The translations under genes and the position numbers were made by a program. Shown here one piece after another: positions 27,557 to 36,589 of a stretch of 64,000 nt of DNA. Origin of the DNA: Marinobacter nauticus (GTDB lineage Bacteria; Pseudomonadota; Gammaproteobacteria; Enterobacterales; Shewanellaceae); assembly GCF_019801015.1 (NCBI RefSeq), contig NZ_JAHVJZ010000001.1, forward strand, positions 310,001 through 374,000, given 5' to 3'. How positions within the stretch are numbered: the first letter of the stretch is position 1; every line of letters starts with the position of its first letter. The notes beneath the pieces are model-generated. The model did not search any database. It saw only the letters and a list, made by a program, of their open reading frames with translations, and was not told the origin of the DNA.

Positions 27557-30500
27557 TCAGGCCGGGTTTTTGACCCGAAAAATCATGCTGTAATAGAGCG
27601 GAATCACCACCAGCGTCAGAACGGTTGCGACCAGCAAGCCCACCATGATGACAGCGGACATCGACTTGAAGAACGCGTCCCCAATCAGCGGCGCAACCCC
27701 CAGAATGGTGGTGGTGGCACCCAGTACCACCGGACGGGCCCGGCTTAACGCTGCACCGATGATGGCGTCGTAGGGCGTGACCCCGGCTTTGACATCCTGG
27801 TCCGCCTGGTCGACCAGCACGATCGCGTTTTTCACCATCATGCCCACCAGAGACAAGGTGCCCAGGATGGCCATAAATTCGAACGGTGTCTGGAAGGCGA
27901 TCAGACCCGCAGAGACCCCAACCAGCGCGAGCGGGACGGTCAGCCAGATAACCAGCGCCTGACGGACGCCGTTAAACATGAATACCACCGCCAGAATCAT
28001 GGCTGCGAAACCATAGGGCGCGCTGATCGCCAGGCCTTCATTGCCCTCTTTGGCGTCCTTGTATTCGCCATGCCATTCCAGCGAGTAGCCGTGTGGCAGG
28101 GTCATCTCTGCTTCCAGTTGAGCGCGGACAGACTCAAATGCCTCAAAGGAAAGCACGCCGGGGGCGGGGTCCGCCTGAGCCTTGATGGTCGGCACCCGGT
28201 CGATGCGCTTCAGCAAACCGTCCTCAAAGGTCATGTCGATGGATTGGACCAGCTGGCTGACCTGAACGTGAGCACCCTGAGTGGGGCTGAACACTTCGGT
28301 GTTCTCCACCGCACGCTGATGGGTGCGCTCGGATTTCGGTGCCCGGGCAACAATGGGGATCAGGTCATTGCCTTCGCGGTACACACCCACGTCACGACCA
28401 TGCAGGGTCTGAGCAATGGCGCTGTTGATCTCCTGAGTGGTCAGCCCCAGTCGGCGGGCAACCTGGTCGTCGTAATTCGGCCGCAGCGTCGGCACCTGAT
28501 TGCGCCAATCGTCCTGGATCGCCATCAGATTCGGGTTGCTGGCCATGATCGACTTGGCCTGCTCGGACAGTTGACGCAGCACCGCCGCATCGGGACCGGA
28601 GAATGCCGCTTCGATCTTCTTACCCCCACCGGGGCCAAGCATGAACTTCCAGGCCATGATGGCGGCATCGCTGTAGCGGGCGGACAGTTCCTCGTTCAGT
28701 TCCTCGATCAGCGGCGCAATGTCGCTGAAGTCTGCCACGTCGACCAACAGCTGGGCGTACGCGGTATTGGCCGGTTCCGGGCTGTAGATCAGCATAAAGC
28801 GCAGGCCACCGGCACCGATAAAGCTGGTCACACCGGTTACGCCGGGCTTCGCCAAGACGTCCTGTTCAATCTCTGCCACCAAATCAGCGGTGCGCTGGAA
28901 ATCGGAACCCTGGGGCAGATTGATGTCCACCACAAACTGCGGTCGCTCGGACTCCGGCATAAAGCCCGGAGGAACGAACTGAAGCGACAGGACGCCCAGC
29001 ACCATCACGGTAAGAATGGTGGCCAGTGACTTTTTGCGGTTGTGAAGTACCCACACCAGGAAGGCGCGATAGGCGCGAACCACGCGGCCCTCTTGCTGTG
29101 TTTTGCCTGCCTGTACGTTCAGGAAGTCATGACACAGCATCGGTACCACGGTAATGGCAAACACCCAGGACAGCATCATGGAGTAGAGAATTACCCAGAA
29201 CAGCGACCCGGCATACTCGCCCATGTTAGAGGGAGAAAGGCCGATGGCGCTGAACGCCAGAATGCCCACAATGGTGCCGCCCAGCAGGGGCCATTGGGTG
29301 GCTTTCACCACCTCGCCAATCACCTGTTTGCGGTCGGCATCCGGGTCTTTTTGCAGGCGAGTCAATACGCCATCGGTGACGACGATGGCATTGTCCACCA
29401 ACATACCGAGGGCGATGATCAGTGCCCCCAGTGAAATGCGCTGCATGGCGATGTCATCAATGAGCATCACGATCAGGGTGCCTGCCACGGTCAGCACCAG
29501 CACGCCGCCGATGATCAGGCTGGAGCGCAGGCCCAGGAAGAAAAACAGAACCGTGAACACGATGACGACGGCGGCAATCAGGTTCAGCACGAAGTTGTCG
29601 ACTGCTTCAGCCACGCTGACGGATTGCAGGGAGATCGGGTTCAGTTCAATGCCGTGAGGGCGACGGTCATCCAGTTCTGCCAGTCGTGCCTGTACGGCAT
29701 CGCCCATCACCACGACATTACCGCCGGAGACGTTGGATACGCCGAGGCCAATAGCGGCCTGGCCGTTGTATCGCACCAGTTCGGTCTGGTCGGCATAGCC
29801 CCGCTTGACCTGTGCGATGTCACCCAGGCGGACCAGTGTGTCACCCAGCGCGATCTGAATGCTGCTGATGTCCTCAATACTGGTAACGTTGCCCACCGGG
29901 ATAACGTTGACGTTCATTGAGCCGGTGTGCAGCGTCCCGGCCATGGTGACCGCATTCTGCTTGGACAGCACGTCGTACACCTGGTCCATGGATACGCCAA
30001 AGGCACGGGCGCGGGCTGCATCCACCTCGACGAAGATGCGCTCCTCCTGCTCGGATTGCGTGGCGACGTTGGCAACGCCGGGCACCAGGGACAGCTCACG
30101 GGCCAGCATATCCACGTAGTCCTGGATCTGCTTAAAGCTGTAGCCTTCACCGGTTACCGCATAGTACATCGCGTACACGTCACCGAAGTCATCATTGACG
30201 TAGGGTTGGCTGGTGCCGGGGGGCAACGCCATTGCCGCGTCAGCGACCTTGCGGCGCAACTTGTCCCACACCTGCTGGATCTCGGCTTCACCTGCGGTAA
30301 AGGCCCGGTCCATTTCGATGATCACTTCCGATACACCGGGTTTGGAGGTGGAGGTGATTTCATACACCTCCTGCATGCCCATCAGACTTCCGACGATCAC
30401 ATCGGTGACTTCGTTATCCACCTCCTGTGCGGTGGCGCCGGGGTATTGGGTCACCACCACGGCCTGACGAATCACGAACTCAGGGTCTTCAAAGCGTCCC

Positions 30501-30595
30501 AGTTTCTGATAGCTCATCCAGCCACCGAGCAGTACCAGAAGTACCAGAACCCATGTGGTGGTGCGTTTTGCGATTGCGGATTGCGCGATGTTCAT
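27557..30595 (-). CDS. RND efflux pump inner-membrane subunit
   Basis: Proton-driven resistance-nodulation-division transporter of 1012 residues. It shows the duplicated RND plan: an N-terminal helix (TTWVLVLLVLLGGWMSYQKL), a periplasmic porter domain (VTQYPGATAQEVDNEVTDVI), a helix bundle with RISLGALIIALGMLVDNAIV (the acidic relay segment), and a second repeat ending GLLVATVLTLVVIPLYYSMI. Such pumps move drugs, detergents or bile-like compounds out through a TolC-type channel. Its start directly follows the adaptor stop. No outer-membrane channel gene is in this operon, so it must borrow one, perhaps the one near 41 kb. Substrate is unknown. Confidence 0.93.
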   Translation of the reverse strand: MNIAQSAIAKRTTTWVLVLLVLLGGWMSYQKLGRFEDPEFVIRQAVVVTQYPGATAQEVDNEVTDVIVGSLMGMQEVYEITSTSKPGVSEVIIEMDRAFTAGEAEIQQVWDKLRRKVADAAMALPPGTSQPYVNDDFGDVYAMYYAVTGEGYSFKQIQDYVDMLARELSLVPGVANVATQSEQEERIFVEVDAARARAFGVSMDQVYDVLSKQNAVTMAGTLHTGSMNVNVIPVGNVTSIEDISSIQIALGDTLVRLGDIAQVKRGYADQTELVRYNGQAAIGLGVSNVSGGNVVVMGDAVQARLAELDDRRPHGIELNPISLQSVSVAEAVDNFVLNLIAAVVIVFTVLFFFLGLRSSLIIGGVLVLTVAGTLIVMLIDDIAMQRISLGALIIALGMLVDNAIVVTDGVLTRLQKDPDADRKQVIGEVVKATQWPLLGGTIVGILAFSAIGLSPSNMGEYAGSLFWVILYSMMLSWVFAITVVPMLCHDFLNVQAGKTQQEGRVVRAYRAFLVWVLHNRKKSLATILTVMVLGVLSLQFVPPGFMPESERPQFVVDINLPQGSDFQRTADLVAEIEQDVLAKPGVTGVTSFIGAGGLRFMLIYSPEPANTAYAQLLVDVADFSDIAPLIEELNEELSARYSDAAIMAWKFMLGPGGGKKIEAAFSGPDAAVLRQLSEQAKSIMASNPNLMAIQDDWRNQVPTLRPNYDDQVARRLGLTTQEINSAIAQTLHGRDVGVYREGNDLIPIVARAPKSERTHQRAVENTEVFSPTQGAHVQVSQLVQSIDMTFEDGLLKRIDRVPTIKAQADPAPGVLSFEAFESVRAQLEAEMTLPHGYSLEWHGEYKDAKEGNEGLAISAPYGFAAMILAVVFMFNGVRQALVIWLTVPLALVGVSAGLIAFQTPFEFMAILGTLSLVGMMVKNAIVLVDQADQDVKAGVTPYDAIIGAALSRARPVVLGATTTILGVAPLIGDAFFKSMSAVIMVGLLVATVLTLVVIPLYYSMIFRVKNPA

Positions 30596-31639
30596 TTACT
30601 TCACCTCGGCGACGGGGAGAACCTGAGTGCCTTCGACCAGGGCAGAGAGGCCAGCAACCACGACGCGTTCGCCGTCAGAGAGGTTGTGAATGACCACCCG
30701 GTCATTGCTGATCTCACCCAGAGTGACGTTGCGGCGGCTGAGCGTGTCTTGCTGGTCAACCAGCCAGACCGACTGCTGCCCGAGGTTATCGGGGACGACC
30801 GCAGTCAGCGGCACAGTGGCGTACTTTTGAGAGCCGTCGGCAAACGGGGTGACGCTGGCGGCCATACCGGGCAAAACCACGGCGCCATTCAGGTCGATAA
30901 AGCGAAAAGTCACTTCGTAGGTTTGGGTGGCCGGGTCCGCTTCGGTGGCAAAGCTGTTCATCACGACATCAAAGTGCTGGCCGGGCAGGGCTGACAGAGA
31001 CGCCAGGCCCGCGACCTCATAACCACCACTGGCGACCACCCGGTCCGGCACCTGGATTGCCACTTCGAGCTGGTCCAGATTGTGAAGCACGAAGGCCGTG
31101 GTATTGGCGGCGACCTGAGTGTGGTTGTCCACCAGACGTTGGCCAATGATCCCATCAAAGGGGGCGGTCAGAATGGTTTCTTCCAGATTACGCTGGGCTT
31201 CCTTTACCCGAAGGTGAGCCAGCTCAACGCTGGTGGTGATCTCTTCCATATCCGAAACGGAGATCGCCTGGCTCTTTTCGAAGATAACCAGCGCTCTTCG
31301 GTGTTCGGCTCGGATGTTGTTCAGCTCCGCGACGGCGGTGCTCAGGCGCAACTCCGCTTCCCGGGCATCGAGCTTGGCCAGTACCTGGCCAGCGGTGACT
31401 CTGTCCCCTTTCTCAACAAACAGCTGAGCCAGTCGACCGGAAGTGCGGAACGACAGGTCGGCTCGGTCAGCGGCGCGAACAGAACCATAGAACTGATGGC
31501 TGCTCGCCACCTGACGGCTGACGGTTTCAACCAGAGCCGGACGCACAACCTCTGCAGTTTCCTGTGTTGGCAACTCGGCATTGCATCCCACCAGCCAGGC
31601 CGGAGCGGTCAATGCGAAAGCGATTGCGGTCTTTTTCAT
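30596..31639 (-). CDS. RND efflux periplasmic adaptor lipoprotein
   Basis: Membrane-fusion protein joining the RND pump to an outer-membrane channel. The ATG at 31639 follows AAGAGAG and begins a lipoprotein signal with lipobox LVGC (Cys19); the frame upstream to 31663 is less likely. The protein of 347 residues has the barrel-sandwich halves (LSFRTSGRLAQLFVEKGDRV and TAPFDGIIGQRLVDNHTQV) flanking a coiled-coil hairpin rich in Glu, Ala and Leu (AVAELNNIRAEHRRALVIFE). First gene of the operon, controlled by the promoter described upstream. Confidence 0.92.
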   Translation of the reverse strand: MKKTAIAFALTAPAWLVGCNAELPTQETAEVVRPALVETVSRQVASSHQFYGSVRAADRADLSFRTSGRLAQLFVEKGDRVTAGQVLAKLDAREAELRLSTAVAELNNIRAEHRRALVIFEKSQAISVSDMEEITTSVELAHLRVKEAQRNLEETILTAPFDGIIGQRLVDNHTQVAANTTAFVLHNLDQLEVAIQVPDRVVASGGYEVAGLASLSALPGQHFDVVMNSFATEADPATQTYEVTFRFIDLNGAVVLPGMAASVTPFADGSQKYATVPLTAVVPDNLGQQSVWLVDQQDTLSRRNVTLGEISNDRVVIHNLSDGERVVVAGLSALVEGTQVLPVAEVK

Positions 31640-31780
31640 CTGTGTGTCTCTCTTATCGGTCAAGGTGAAACCCGGCTAACGGGACGGCCAACGGGCTTGT
31701 GCCAACACCAGGTTGCTCTGTTTCGGAAATTTGCTGTCTGGCCACCATCAATATTGACTGAATGGCCAACGATGGGGCGC

Positions 31781-31862
31781 ATCATAACTACGAATAGGCG
31801 TCTAAACAAGTCGAGAGGCCAACATTTGACCTCGCTGGGGTGTGTCTGTGATCGGCGTCACA
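31781..31862 (-). promoter_or_regulatory. RND operon promoter with spacer palindrome and CRP-like site
   Basis: On the minus strand -35 TTGTTT (31804-31809) and -10 TATGAT (31781-31786) are 17 bases apart. The near-palindrome TAGACGCCTA (31795-31804) sits in the spacer, the classic place for a repressor. A perfect CRP-type dyad TGTGA-N6-TCACA lies at 31847-31862, centred near -80. The same arrangement recurs at 34940-35022. The rest of the 311-base gap (31640-31950) shows no other feature. Confidence 0.7.
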
Positions 31863-31950
31863 ATGCTGCTGCACGCCCGAGGGGACGAAGCGGGCGCCGT
31901 GATGAGCCAGCAAAAGGGAGTCCGATGGCAGGTTTAGCCAGGGGCCGGAG

Positions 31951-33168
31951 TCAGAATGGTTGGTTTACGGTGAAGTGGAACAGGCTGTTTTCATTACTGA
32001 AACCAAAATCCGCCCGGGCAATCATTCGTTCGATGTAGAAACGCAAACCAAAGCCCGCACTCCACTCCATAGAACGGTGAAGTTCACTGAAGTCGAATCG
32101 GTTCGCTGTCTTACCGACTTCGGCAAACAGTGCAATCTGCCACCAGGGAAAGTCATAGCGGTTGAAAAAGGGGATGCGATTCTGCGGCTGCCAGTTCGGG
32201 ATGGCGCGATACTCTGCGCCGTAATAAAGCGCGCTGCGGTCAGTAAAGCGATCATCGCCATAACCTCTCAACCGTTCGGAGCCGCCAAGTACCGATTGCG
32301 CAAACCAGTCAGGCTGCCTGTTGGCATCGTCGGTTCGCCAGGTGGGAATGTCCGAGAGATAGCCGGTAAGGGCGAGAGTCTGCTGCCGACTCCAGCTTTG
32401 GCCGCCCAGATCCAGGTAGTGGGTATACTGGGCTTCCCACCGACTGTAGGCCGCGCGTTCCTGATTGCCCCAGTCCCTGTCCAGCTTGCTGTATGCGTGG
32501 TAGCCGCGACTGGGAGATGGCCAGAAGTCCCGGGTATCCCGGTCCAGAATGAGACTCACACCGTAGGTTTTCCCCTCAATGTTTGCTGCCTGGTGTGCCC
32601 GCACCTCCCGGGCGCGATAAAAGGGTTCGATCTCAACGGTGGTTTTGGCGATGGATTGCGGCTGGATGGGCAAGCCGTTCAGATACTGCTGGCGGGATGC
32701 CGCATCCTCATCGAATGAAATCGGGTAACGCAGGGTGAGGTAGGCATCCTGTTGCAGGTAAGACGCCTCCAACGGTTCGCCCAGTGACGAGCTCAGCCCA
32801 CCGGCAGCGAGCGAATCCGGGTAAAAGGTGCTGTCCATGAACTCGGCCTGAAGGCCACTGATGTCCAGGGTCCACCGACCAAATATGGAGAGGTTGTAAT
32901 AGCCCATAAAGGCGATGTAGCTGTCGTTAACCGAGTAAGCCCCAAACCCGACCAACTGGGCACCAGGCTGGCCGACACCCGTGATGGCAGCGACGGTGCC
33001 ACCGATCAATCCGGTGCTCTCCATCGCACCAACGATTGGGATGACGACGGTGTCACTGGCGGGGCTTTCGCTGCCGGATTCAAAGATCTCCGGGCCAACG
33101 TCATCGGCAACAGCGCCTACGGAGATCAGAAGTGCCGCCATAACTGAGGCAGAGGAGGGACGAAACAT
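31951..33168 (-). CDS. Omp85-superfamily outer-membrane protein without POTRA domains
   Basis: Predicted outer-membrane barrel of 405 residues with a signal peptide (ends near VGAVA). The L6-loop motif of BamA/TamA-type proteins is present as LGGSERLRGYGDDRF, and the final residue is Phe (HFTVNQPF), the barrel-insertion signal. Strand patterns such as YGVSLILDRDTRDFWPSPSR and ALYYGAEYRAIPNW fit the surface-antigen domain. There is too little N-terminal sequence for POTRA repeats, so it is not BamA or TamA. Function is unknown. Read in the same direction as the RND operon but separated by a 311-base promoter region. Confidence 0.82.
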   Translation of the reverse strand: MFRPSSASVMAALLISVGAVADDVGPEIFESGSESPASDTVVIPIVGAMESTGLIGGTVAAITGVGQPGAQLVGFGAYSVNDSYIAFMGYYNLSIFGRWTLDISGLQAEFMDSTFYPDSLAAGGLSSSLGEPLEASYLQQDAYLTLRYPISFDEDAASRQQYLNGLPIQPQSIAKTTVEIEPFYRAREVRAHQAANIEGKTYGVSLILDRDTRDFWPSPSRGYHAYSKLDRDWGNQERAAYSRWEAQYTHYLDLGGQSWSRQQTLALTGYLSDIPTWRTDDANRQPDWFAQSVLGGSERLRGYGDDRFTDRSALYYGAEYRAIPNWQPQNRIPFFNRYDFPWWQIALFAEVGKTANRFDFSELHRSMEWSAGFGLRFYIERMIARADFGFSNENSLFHFTVNQPF

Positions 33169-33361
33169 GATGTCTCCGGAAAGTCAGGCACTGAAATCAG
33201 ACTGGAAAGGATTCCAGGGCCGGAAATATGATCTCAGGCCCTGAAAATCACTTTTGGCTATTCAGAACAATTTCGAAAGATAGGATTAATTAACTCGTCG
33301 TTAAAACGGTACTCAGGAAACGCTCTGTTGCGAATGGCTCAATACTTACTTCCTGTGTCGG

Positions 33362-34318
33362 TTAAAACTTGTAGTTCAAGCCAATGGATGCGAGGTACTC
33401 GTCACTTTCGTAGAAGTTGATATTTGAACTGGTGATTTTCGCTCCGGTAAATGACACCAGGCTCCAATTATCCCAACCCATAAAGTTTGACTTTTCATAG
33501 GCAAGGAAAAGTTTATAGGAATCGTCCTGACGCTCTTTATTGAAAATCGGGTTGATGGCGTCGTATTCGCGGTAGGCGTAACTGCCGGTCAGCGCCAGGG
33601 AGTGCGCATTACTTTGCATAAAGTACGTCACCTCAGCCTTGTACTGGTCGTAGGTGGCGGCCTTACCTTCAGCATCATGGTGGGTATAGGCAATGGCGGT
33701 CACCAGGCCAGACGCCGGTGTCAACATCGAGCGGTAGCTCGCCTTCATGTAGTAGGTGTCGCTGTCACGGTGCAGGCTCTGGTGCTCGATGCGTTCGTTG
33801 TCCACTTCGCTGGTGGCGTAGGCCATATCCAGAGAGAAGCCGGTATTCATCAGGTTATTGAGCTTTACGCGGTAGGCGTAGCCCTCAATGTCCTCTTTGG
33901 TACGGGCGTTGGTGGTGTCATAGGGGTTGGCCCACACTTCACCGGACATCACGGTCGGCAGAAAGGCAATATCAAGCTGTGTGCCGTTGGCAAAGTCATA
34001 CTGGTAGCCAATTTCAAAGGCCAGATCACCCACGGCGAGGTCATCCCGGGAGGTGCCCAGGTAAACACGATGGTTGCGCTGCTGACCCAGGTCGTAGCTG
34101 ACGCTGCCCAGAGGCATCACCATCACTTCGTCGTTGCTGGAACCTTTGCGGTTCAGGTCCGTCAATCGGGCGTCGGATTCGGTACTCAAATTGGAGTTTG
34201 TGGAGAAGTAACCGGTACCAATAAACAACTCGCCACTCAAACGGGAAGCGTCAAAAGCAAAGGCAGTGGTGGACAGCGTAGATGCAACAGCCAGGGTGAT
34301 AACATTGAACTTTTTCAT
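33362..34318 (-). CDS. DUF2860 outer-membrane protein
   Basis: Exported 318-residue protein with signal peptide MKKFNVITLAVASTLSTTAFA. The mature protein is made of barrel-like strands (YQYDFANGTQLDIAFLPTVM, YMKASYRSMLTPASGLVTAI) and ends SIGLNYKF with terminal Phe. It fits the DUF2860 family known mostly from Vibrio and relatives; the function is unknown. An unusual 25-base palindrome lies about 80-105 bases upstream. The surrounding intergenic DNA is AT-rich compared with the rest of the window. Confidence 0.8.
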   Translation of the reverse strand: MKKFNVITLAVASTLSTTAFAFDASRLSGELFIGTGYFSTNSNLSTESDARLTDLNRKGSSNDEVMVMPLGSVSYDLGQQRNHRVYLGTSRDDLAVGDLAFEIGYQYDFANGTQLDIAFLPTVMSGEVWANPYDTTNARTKEDIEGYAYRVKLNNLMNTGFSLDMAYATSEVDNERIEHQSLHRDSDTYYMKASYRSMLTPASGLVTAIAYTHHDAEGKAATYDQYKAEVTYFMQSNAHSLALTGSYAYREYDAINPIFNKERQDDSYKLFLAYEKSNFMGWDNWSLVSFTGAKITSSNINFYESDEYLASIGLNYKF

Positions 34319-34396
34319 CGTAAAACCTCTTGGTAATCTAAATTAAAAACGGGTGGATGTTATTTGAAACGTAAAATTTTGGCGCGTTTGTTCCTT

Positions 34397-34421
34397 CCGG
34401 AGTAATGCCTTATCACTCCGG
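34397..34421. promoter_or_regulatory. 25-base palindrome upstream of the DUF2860 gene
   Basis: CCGGAGTAAT and ATCACTCCGG flank GCCTT: ten-base arms with one mismatch. A further CCGGAGTGA copy lies at 34514. No T-run follows on either strand, so it looks like an operator, not a terminator. Confidence 0.5.
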
Positions 34422-34510
34422 GCTTCATTTCATTGTTTTGTTATTTGTCCCTATGGAACCTGTATTTTAATTAGGCTGCATGGAGTAAAATCGTAATTGG
34501 TCGATATATC

Positions 34511-34738
34511 TCACCGGAGTGAATATTGGGTCTGCTCGATATACCTGAGTTTTCCTTCATGGGCACCATAAACCGCAATGTGCTCCTCCAGCGTTTCAAT
34601 GGCCGGCAAAGGCTTGGATGATTCGTTGCCTGCGGATGCCAACCTGGCACTAAAAATAAAGAGCAGCAGCAGGCACATCAAAGTGGCCAAAATAGCGGCG
34701 GTCAGCATCGGCAAGTTTTGTTGGGCCAGTCTGGTCAT
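34511..34738 (-). CDS. Small single-pass membrane protein, unknown
   Basis: A 75-residue protein; the ATG at 34738 is preferred since GAGGA lies six bases before it, whereas the ATG two codons upstream would touch that site. One hydrophobic stretch (LPMLTAAILATLMCLLLLFI) predicts a single inner-membrane helix. It is followed by a charged periplasmic or cytoplasmic tail with ETLEEHIAVYGAHEGKL. No family is recognised. It follows a 28-residue ORF, both apparently under the promoter at 34940. A role as regulator or partner of an envelope complex is possible but unproven. Confidence 0.65.
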   Translation of the reverse strand: MTRLAQQNLPMLTAAILATLMCLLLLFIFSARLASAGNESSKPLPAIETLEEHIAVYGAHEGKLRYIEQTQYSLR

Positions 34739-34815
34739 CTTCATTCCTCAAAGGTCGTGGCGATCAGCGATTCATCAGGGAGCGAGTGCAGGCTGCTGCC
34801 CGCTCTCTTTACTGC

Positions 34816-34902
34816 TTACTCTTCGTTATCGTTGCTTGCTGGTTTGCTGCTCAGCCAGGCGACGACGCAAGCCAGGCACAGCACAAATATCAATTGACTC
34901 AT
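34816..34902 (-). CDS. 28-residue membrane peptide
   Basis: A very short ORF: MSQLIFVLCLACVVAWLSSK followed by PASNDNEE. One hydrophobic helix with two cysteines and an acidic tail. A GAGAGAAA ribosome site precedes the ATG, and the start lies about 30 bases below the predicted transcription start at 34940. The good leader, promoter and following small-protein gene are the reasons to believe it. No homologue is known to me. Confidence 0.55.
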   Translation of the reverse strand: MSQLIFVLCLACVVAWLSSKPASNDNEE

Positions 34903-34939
34903 CGGTTTCTCTCAAAGCGTTGCCTTACCGTTTGGGTGT

Positions 34940-35022
34940 ATAATACGGACGAATAGGCGCCTAAGAAAGTATAATGGGGCTTAAATGGGGTGTTTTTTGC
35001 TCGCGCCGTGATCGGGGTCACG
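34940..35022 (-). promoter_or_regulatory. Small-ORF operon promoter with spacer palindrome and CRP-like site
   Basis: On the minus strand -35 TTTCTT (34963-34968) and -10 TATTAT (34940-34945) are 17 bases apart. The perfect palindrome TAGGCGCCTA (34954-34963) fills the spacer at the same register as in the RND promoter at 31781. A CRP-like dyad CGTGA-N6-TCACG is at 35007-35022, its centre 56 bases from that of the palindrome, against 55 in the RND promoter. Confidence 0.68.
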
Positions 35023-35129
35023 GATTGGGGGCGTCGATTACGGTGAGTGGAGCAAGAAAAACGGACTGCTGGTGGAGGACTTTCCCCAGTACCCGGCAGG
35101 GCCTGAGACGCGCAGAGATAGTCACAATT

Positions 35130-35158
35130 TTGACCCTGACCTGGTGTAACCTTATTGT
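35130..35158 (+). promoter_or_regulatory. Likely promoter of the MFS transporter gene
   Basis: TTGACC and TATTGT are 17 bases apart and end 28 bases before the ATG at 35187. Both hexamers are close to sigma-70 consensus. Confidence 0.6.
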
Positions 35159-35186
35159 TTTAGCAACTCTTTTCGGAATCCACCGT

Positions 35187-36521
35187 ATGCCGCAGAGCGC
35201 TTCCGTACCGGTGACAAAGCGTGAAATCTTTGGCTGGGCCATGTTCGACGTGGCAAATTCTGCCTACACAACCGTCGTCATCACCATCGTCTACAGTGCT
35301 TTCTTCGTGCACCACCTGGTGCCGGAGACGTCAGAGTGGGGCAACACCTACTGGGGGGCGGCGATGGTGGTTTCCAATCTGCTGACCATGGCTCTGGCGC
35401 CGCTGATGGGCACACTGTGTGATTTGCGCGGGGGCAAGAAGCGCTTTTTGCTGGGCAATATGCTGATTTGTGCGCTGGCCACGTCGGCGCTCTATTTCGT
35501 TGGGCCGGGCGCCATTGGCTGGGCAATCCTGCTCATCACTATCAGTAATGTGGCCTGGATGCTGTCTGAGGTGTTCTGTGCCAGCTTTCTGACCGATCTC
35601 TCAACGCCAGCCAATATGGGGCTGATCTCCGGCATCGGCTGGGGGGTGGGCTACATCGGAGGTTTGCTCAGTCTGGTGATGGTGCTGTTTGGAGTGATCA
35701 CCACCACCGCAGAGACGGACCTGCCGGCCTACGTCCACCAGAATCAGCTGGCGATGCTGGCCGTTGGGGCCTTTTTCGTGGTGGTCTCTGTTCCAACCCT
35801 ACTGTGGCTGAAAGAGCGAGACCCGGTGCGGCAGGGAGTCAGCTTCCGCCAGGTCTGGCAGCAAACCTGGCAGCGTTTGACCCACTGCTGGCAACTGGCG
35901 CGCACCTTGCCAGCGCTGTGGCGGTTCTTTCTGGTGTTTACCCTGTATTCCGCCGGCATGGCGATCGTCATCAAATTTTTTGGCATCTTTGTCGATGCCC
36001 GGTTGACGCTCACCGCCGGTGAGAAAACCACCATCTTTCTGGCGTTGCAGGTGTCGGCCTTTATTGGCGCGGTTGCCTTTGGTTTCCTTGAAACCCGAAT
36101 TGGCCCCAAGGCCACCATCTTTTTGACCCTGCTTTGGTGGATTCTGGGGGTGTTGTCTATCTATGGGCTGACGCCTCTGGCGCAATGGCTGGGTATGGAA
36201 GAGAACCGTCTGTTTACGGTCTGTGCGCTGCTGGCGGGCTCGGGGCTGGGTTCAACCCAGAGTGCCAGCCGCACCATTGTGGGCTTGCTGACGCCAACAC
36301 AGTACAGCGCCATGATGTTCGGGTTCTGGGGTCTGTTTGGTCGTCTGGCCACCATTCTGGGTAGTCTCTCTTTTGCCGTGGTGGCGGATCTCCTCAGCCT
36401 GCAGGAAGGGCTGTTGGTGATTTTGGGCTTCTTTGTGCTCGGTGCCGTGCTGGTGCTGCGTGTGCCCATCAATGAAGGGATGGTTCAGGCCGGTCATGGG
36501 CCGGTAAATTCACCCCGCTAA
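35187..36521 (+). CDS. MFS transporter, Atg22/YxiO-like
   Basis: Inner-membrane transporter of 444 residues. The start at MPQSASVPVTKREIFGWAMF is chosen because the family begins with a KREIxxWxxxDxANS segment; codons upstream of 35187 look non-coding. FDVANSAYTTVVITIVYSAF, the LCDLRGGKKRFLLGNML loop and about twelve hydrophobic helices match the Atg22-like branch of the major facilitator superfamily. In fungi the family exports vacuolar amino acids; bacterial substrates are uncertain. It reads divergently from the small-ORF operon and precedes a tripartite RND operon. Confidence 0.87.
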   Translation: MPQSASVPVTKREIFGWAMFDVANSAYTTVVITIVYSAFFVHHLVPETSEWGNTYWGAAMVVSNLLTMALAPLMGTLCDLRGGKKRFLLGNMLICALATSALYFVGPGAIGWAILLITISNVAWMLSEVFCASFLTDLSTPANMGLISGIGWGVGYIGGLLSLVMVLFGVITTTAETDLPAYVHQNQLAMLAVGAFFVVVSVPTLLWLKERDPVRQGVSFRQVWQQTWQRLTHCWQLARTLPALWRFFLVFTLYSAGMAIVIKFFGIFVDARLTLTAGEKTTIFLALQVSAFIGAVAFGFLETRIGPKATIFLTLLWWILGVLSIYGLTPLAQWLGMEENRLFTVCALLAGSGLGSTQSASRTIVGLLTPTQYSAMMFGFWGLFGRLATILGSLSFAVVADLLSLQEGLLVILGFFVLGAVLVLRVPINEGMVQAGHGPVNSPR

Positions 36522-36589
36522 AACGCAAAACCCCGGTTGCTCTGCTAATTTTTCCACTGATTCGACACATTTGAACGATGGAGCAGGGC

